From: Acidobacteria bacterium UBA2994
Lineage (GTDB): Bacteria; Acidobacteriota; Vicinamibacteria; Vicinamibacterales; UBA8438
DNA length: 56,938 nt
Reading direction: 5' to 3'
NCBI GenBank assembly: GCA_002346545.1
Contig: DEAA01000006.1
Span: 12,875-69,812, forward strand
The notes under the pieces are model-generated. The model did not search any database, had not been told where the DNA came from, and saw nothing but the letters and a program-made list of their open reading frames with translations. The position numbers and the translations under genes were made by a program. Positions 56,401 to 56,938 of the stretch are shown here, in pieces; within the stretch, counting starts at the first letter, position 1; each line of letters starts with the position of its first letter.

Positions 56401-56856
56401 CGCGTAGCGGGCAAACAGGAGATCTGGGTCATGCTCGATTGCATCGCGAAACTCCTGCGCAGCGTCGTCGAACCGGCCTCCAAAGCGCGCCGCCAATCCA
56501 GCCAGTAACGCCATGTCCCCGCTGGCAGGGTCCAGCTCTCTGGCGCGTCCGAGCCAGTCAAGTGCTTCGGTCTCTTCTCCCAGCCGGAGATGCGCGACAA
56601 CCAGATTCGCGAGGATGGCCGGCTCGGTCGGGCTAAGTGCCGCCGCGGTTTCGAACTGGGACACCGCGTCGACGAGCAGGCCCACCTCGAGCGAGGCAAG
56701 GCCAAGGTGAAACTGACGGGCCGTCTCGCGGTAGTCCTCATCGACCGACACGCTCCAGGAGCCGGAACGGTCGCTACAACCGGCGCTCAGGAGCAGTGCG
56801 CAGGCAATGGCCACCCTCAGGGTGGTCGTACGGTGTGAATTCGGAAGGACACCCAT
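53383..56856 (-). CDS. Lipoprotein with TPR, FG-GAP/VCBS repeats and UnbV/ASPIC domain (CRTAC1-like)
   Basis: This very large (1157 aa) exported lipoprotein has the lipobox LLLSAGC (Cys about residue 27). TPR repeats (about 40-190) come first, then repeated FG-GAP-like units of the DMDGDPDAALIG and DLDGDGRLDLVGLEDGD type (about 340-640). The ASPIC/UnbV motif follows (SFGVGGEIEVRAG, then HFGLGVPEAVDVVRIAWPNG), then a long C-terminal part of unknown fold. The ATG at 56856 is preferred over the upstream TTG frame because it puts the signal next to the start. It converges on the glycosyltransferase. The function is unknown. Confidence 0.85.
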   Translation of the reverse strand: MGVLPNSHRTTTLRVAIACALLLSAGCSDRSGSWSVSVDEDYRETARQFHLGLASLEVGLLVDAVSQFETAAALSPTEPAILANLVVAHLRLGEETEALDWLGRARELDPASGDMALLAGLAARFGGRFDDAAQEFRDAIEHDPDLLFARYALAQELRQQGDDAAVREAEEQLDAILERSPDNLPVLVEHARLAAERGDSEALARSATRLRDGAGGWPAPAGAQLERLEGAVEEAVFDEAITATALLRNVLLRLGSYQDGLAEVAVDPELVASPFWRFRRLPPPPSGASPTDGTLRFQPESLSLAESSAVALTVAHDARSQVIVSTDDALGLAGVPPFASFPPSTGPSSAAGLLAADWSNDFRADLALAGPGGLRLLVQEEGGEFADQTPLEPAEIAQPAFGVWAADLEMDGDLDLVVASVTGPPIALQNNADGSWTSLSLFQDIEALRAFAWSDFDMDGDPDAALIGQAGQLVLYENQQAGQFRRWESPSLPDLVTLVAGELDGDGQLDVGVIDRDGGLWRVSHRDDAWTATEVAEWTRVGDVEPGEVRLLVADFDNNGASDMLASGPLGTDLWQRDPGGYRHLEIEGRVDVHAVADLDGDGRLDLVGLEDGDAVRLLGEGDADYHWQVVRARALEAAGDQRINSFGVGGEIEVRAGLLTQKQPIKHGLTHFGLGVPEAVDVVRIAWPNGVVQAEFPASVDQTVEAEQRLKGSCPWVFAHDGEAMRFVTDFLWRSPLGLRINAQDTAGVTQTEDWIRIRGDQLKPIDGVYEISITAELWETHFFDHVSLMVVDHPVSTEIFVDERFAANEPPTLALHSTLAPRPLVAAWDDLGEEMTEVVAFRDGRYVSSFGRGAYQGVTRDHYLEVELDVPDEASPPSVLLAYGWVYPTDSSINVALAQGSHDAPRGVALEAQTASGAWTTVHPDLGFPSGKNKTLVIDLTTVPWHGNRQRLRLRTNLEIYWDWIGVTDALELPLRTERLAPSVADLGYRGFSRTHDVGPRGPEVPRYDELANTVPRWRDLVGYHTRFGDVRPLLNDVDDRYVIMNAGDELSLRFPAPPETPDGWRRDFVLIGDGWVKDGDFNTGFSETVLPLPSHDDATYTRAPTTLEADPVFQRHQEDWARFHTRYVTPSRFLGGLVSSGPSHRSNVSPAGRR

Positions 56857-56938
56857 CAACAGTAACGACGGCCACGATACCTCGCTGCCCACCGCTGTTT
56901 CAATCAAGCCGTACAAAGAAACGCCGGTGGGAGCAAGC

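Overview
The window is a GC-rich bacterial chromosome segment carrying almost only core genes. The lineage looks like Acidobacteriota (Vicinamibacteria-like). The reasons are two tandem secreted proteins of the VWFA-related type typical of that phylum, a TPR/FG-GAP/UnbV lipoprotein, and a Gram-negative-type division and wall cluster whose MurE carries the DNPR motif of meso-diaminopimelate ligases. This placement is an inference; there is no rRNA in the window to settle it.

Left part (1-18.9 kb). The 3' end of rpoD is followed by a repeat-rich gap, a CAT-anticodon tRNA with a clean intrinsic terminator, and a coiled-coil zinc-ribbon gene. From 18.8 kb leftwards on the minus strand runs a complete dcw operon: mraZ, rsmH, ftsL, ftsI, murE, murF, mraY, murD, ftsW, murG, murC, ftsQ, ftsA, ftsZ. 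It starts at a near-consensus sigma-70 promoter followed by 10-bp-phased MraZ-box-like repeats. Most genes overlap by a few bases. The exception is the 201-bp murD-ftsW gap, which is full of palindromes.

Middle (18.9-32.5 kb). On the plus strand are ychF, a sugar-nucleotide epimerase, a frameshifted secreted STN-like gene, murJ, a rhomboid protease, a fused 2-oxoacid dehydrogenase E1, a propeller-like secreted protein and the Fo part of ATP synthase (atpZ/atpI-like, atpB, atpE, atpF; F1 genes absent). On the minus strand are a degenerate ECF sigma gene followed by a zf-HC2 anti-sigma-type zinc finger fused to an O6-alkylguanine-DNA alkyltransferase, a cupin and a phzF remnant.

Right part (32.9-56.9 kb). 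A minus-strand complex I operon encodes A, C, D, H, J, K, L, M and N only; every Fe-S subunit (B, I, E, F, G) is missing from it. Divergent from it on the plus strand is a long gene string: two VWA proteins, a CcsA/HemX-like membrane protein, hemA, hemC, a cobA-hemD fusion, hemB (glutamate route to uroporphyrinogen III), then two sugar epimerases and a family-2 glycosyltransferase. The last gene meets a large minus-strand UnbV lipoprotein gene tail to tail, with an 88-bp overlap.

The clearest candidates for new biology are the zf-HC2/alkyltransferase fusion beside the decayed sigma factor, the complex I operon stripped of exactly its Fe-S subunits, and the inverted/direct repeat module that runs into the tRNA acceptor stem. 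No CRISPR array, prophage or intact insertion sequence was seen.
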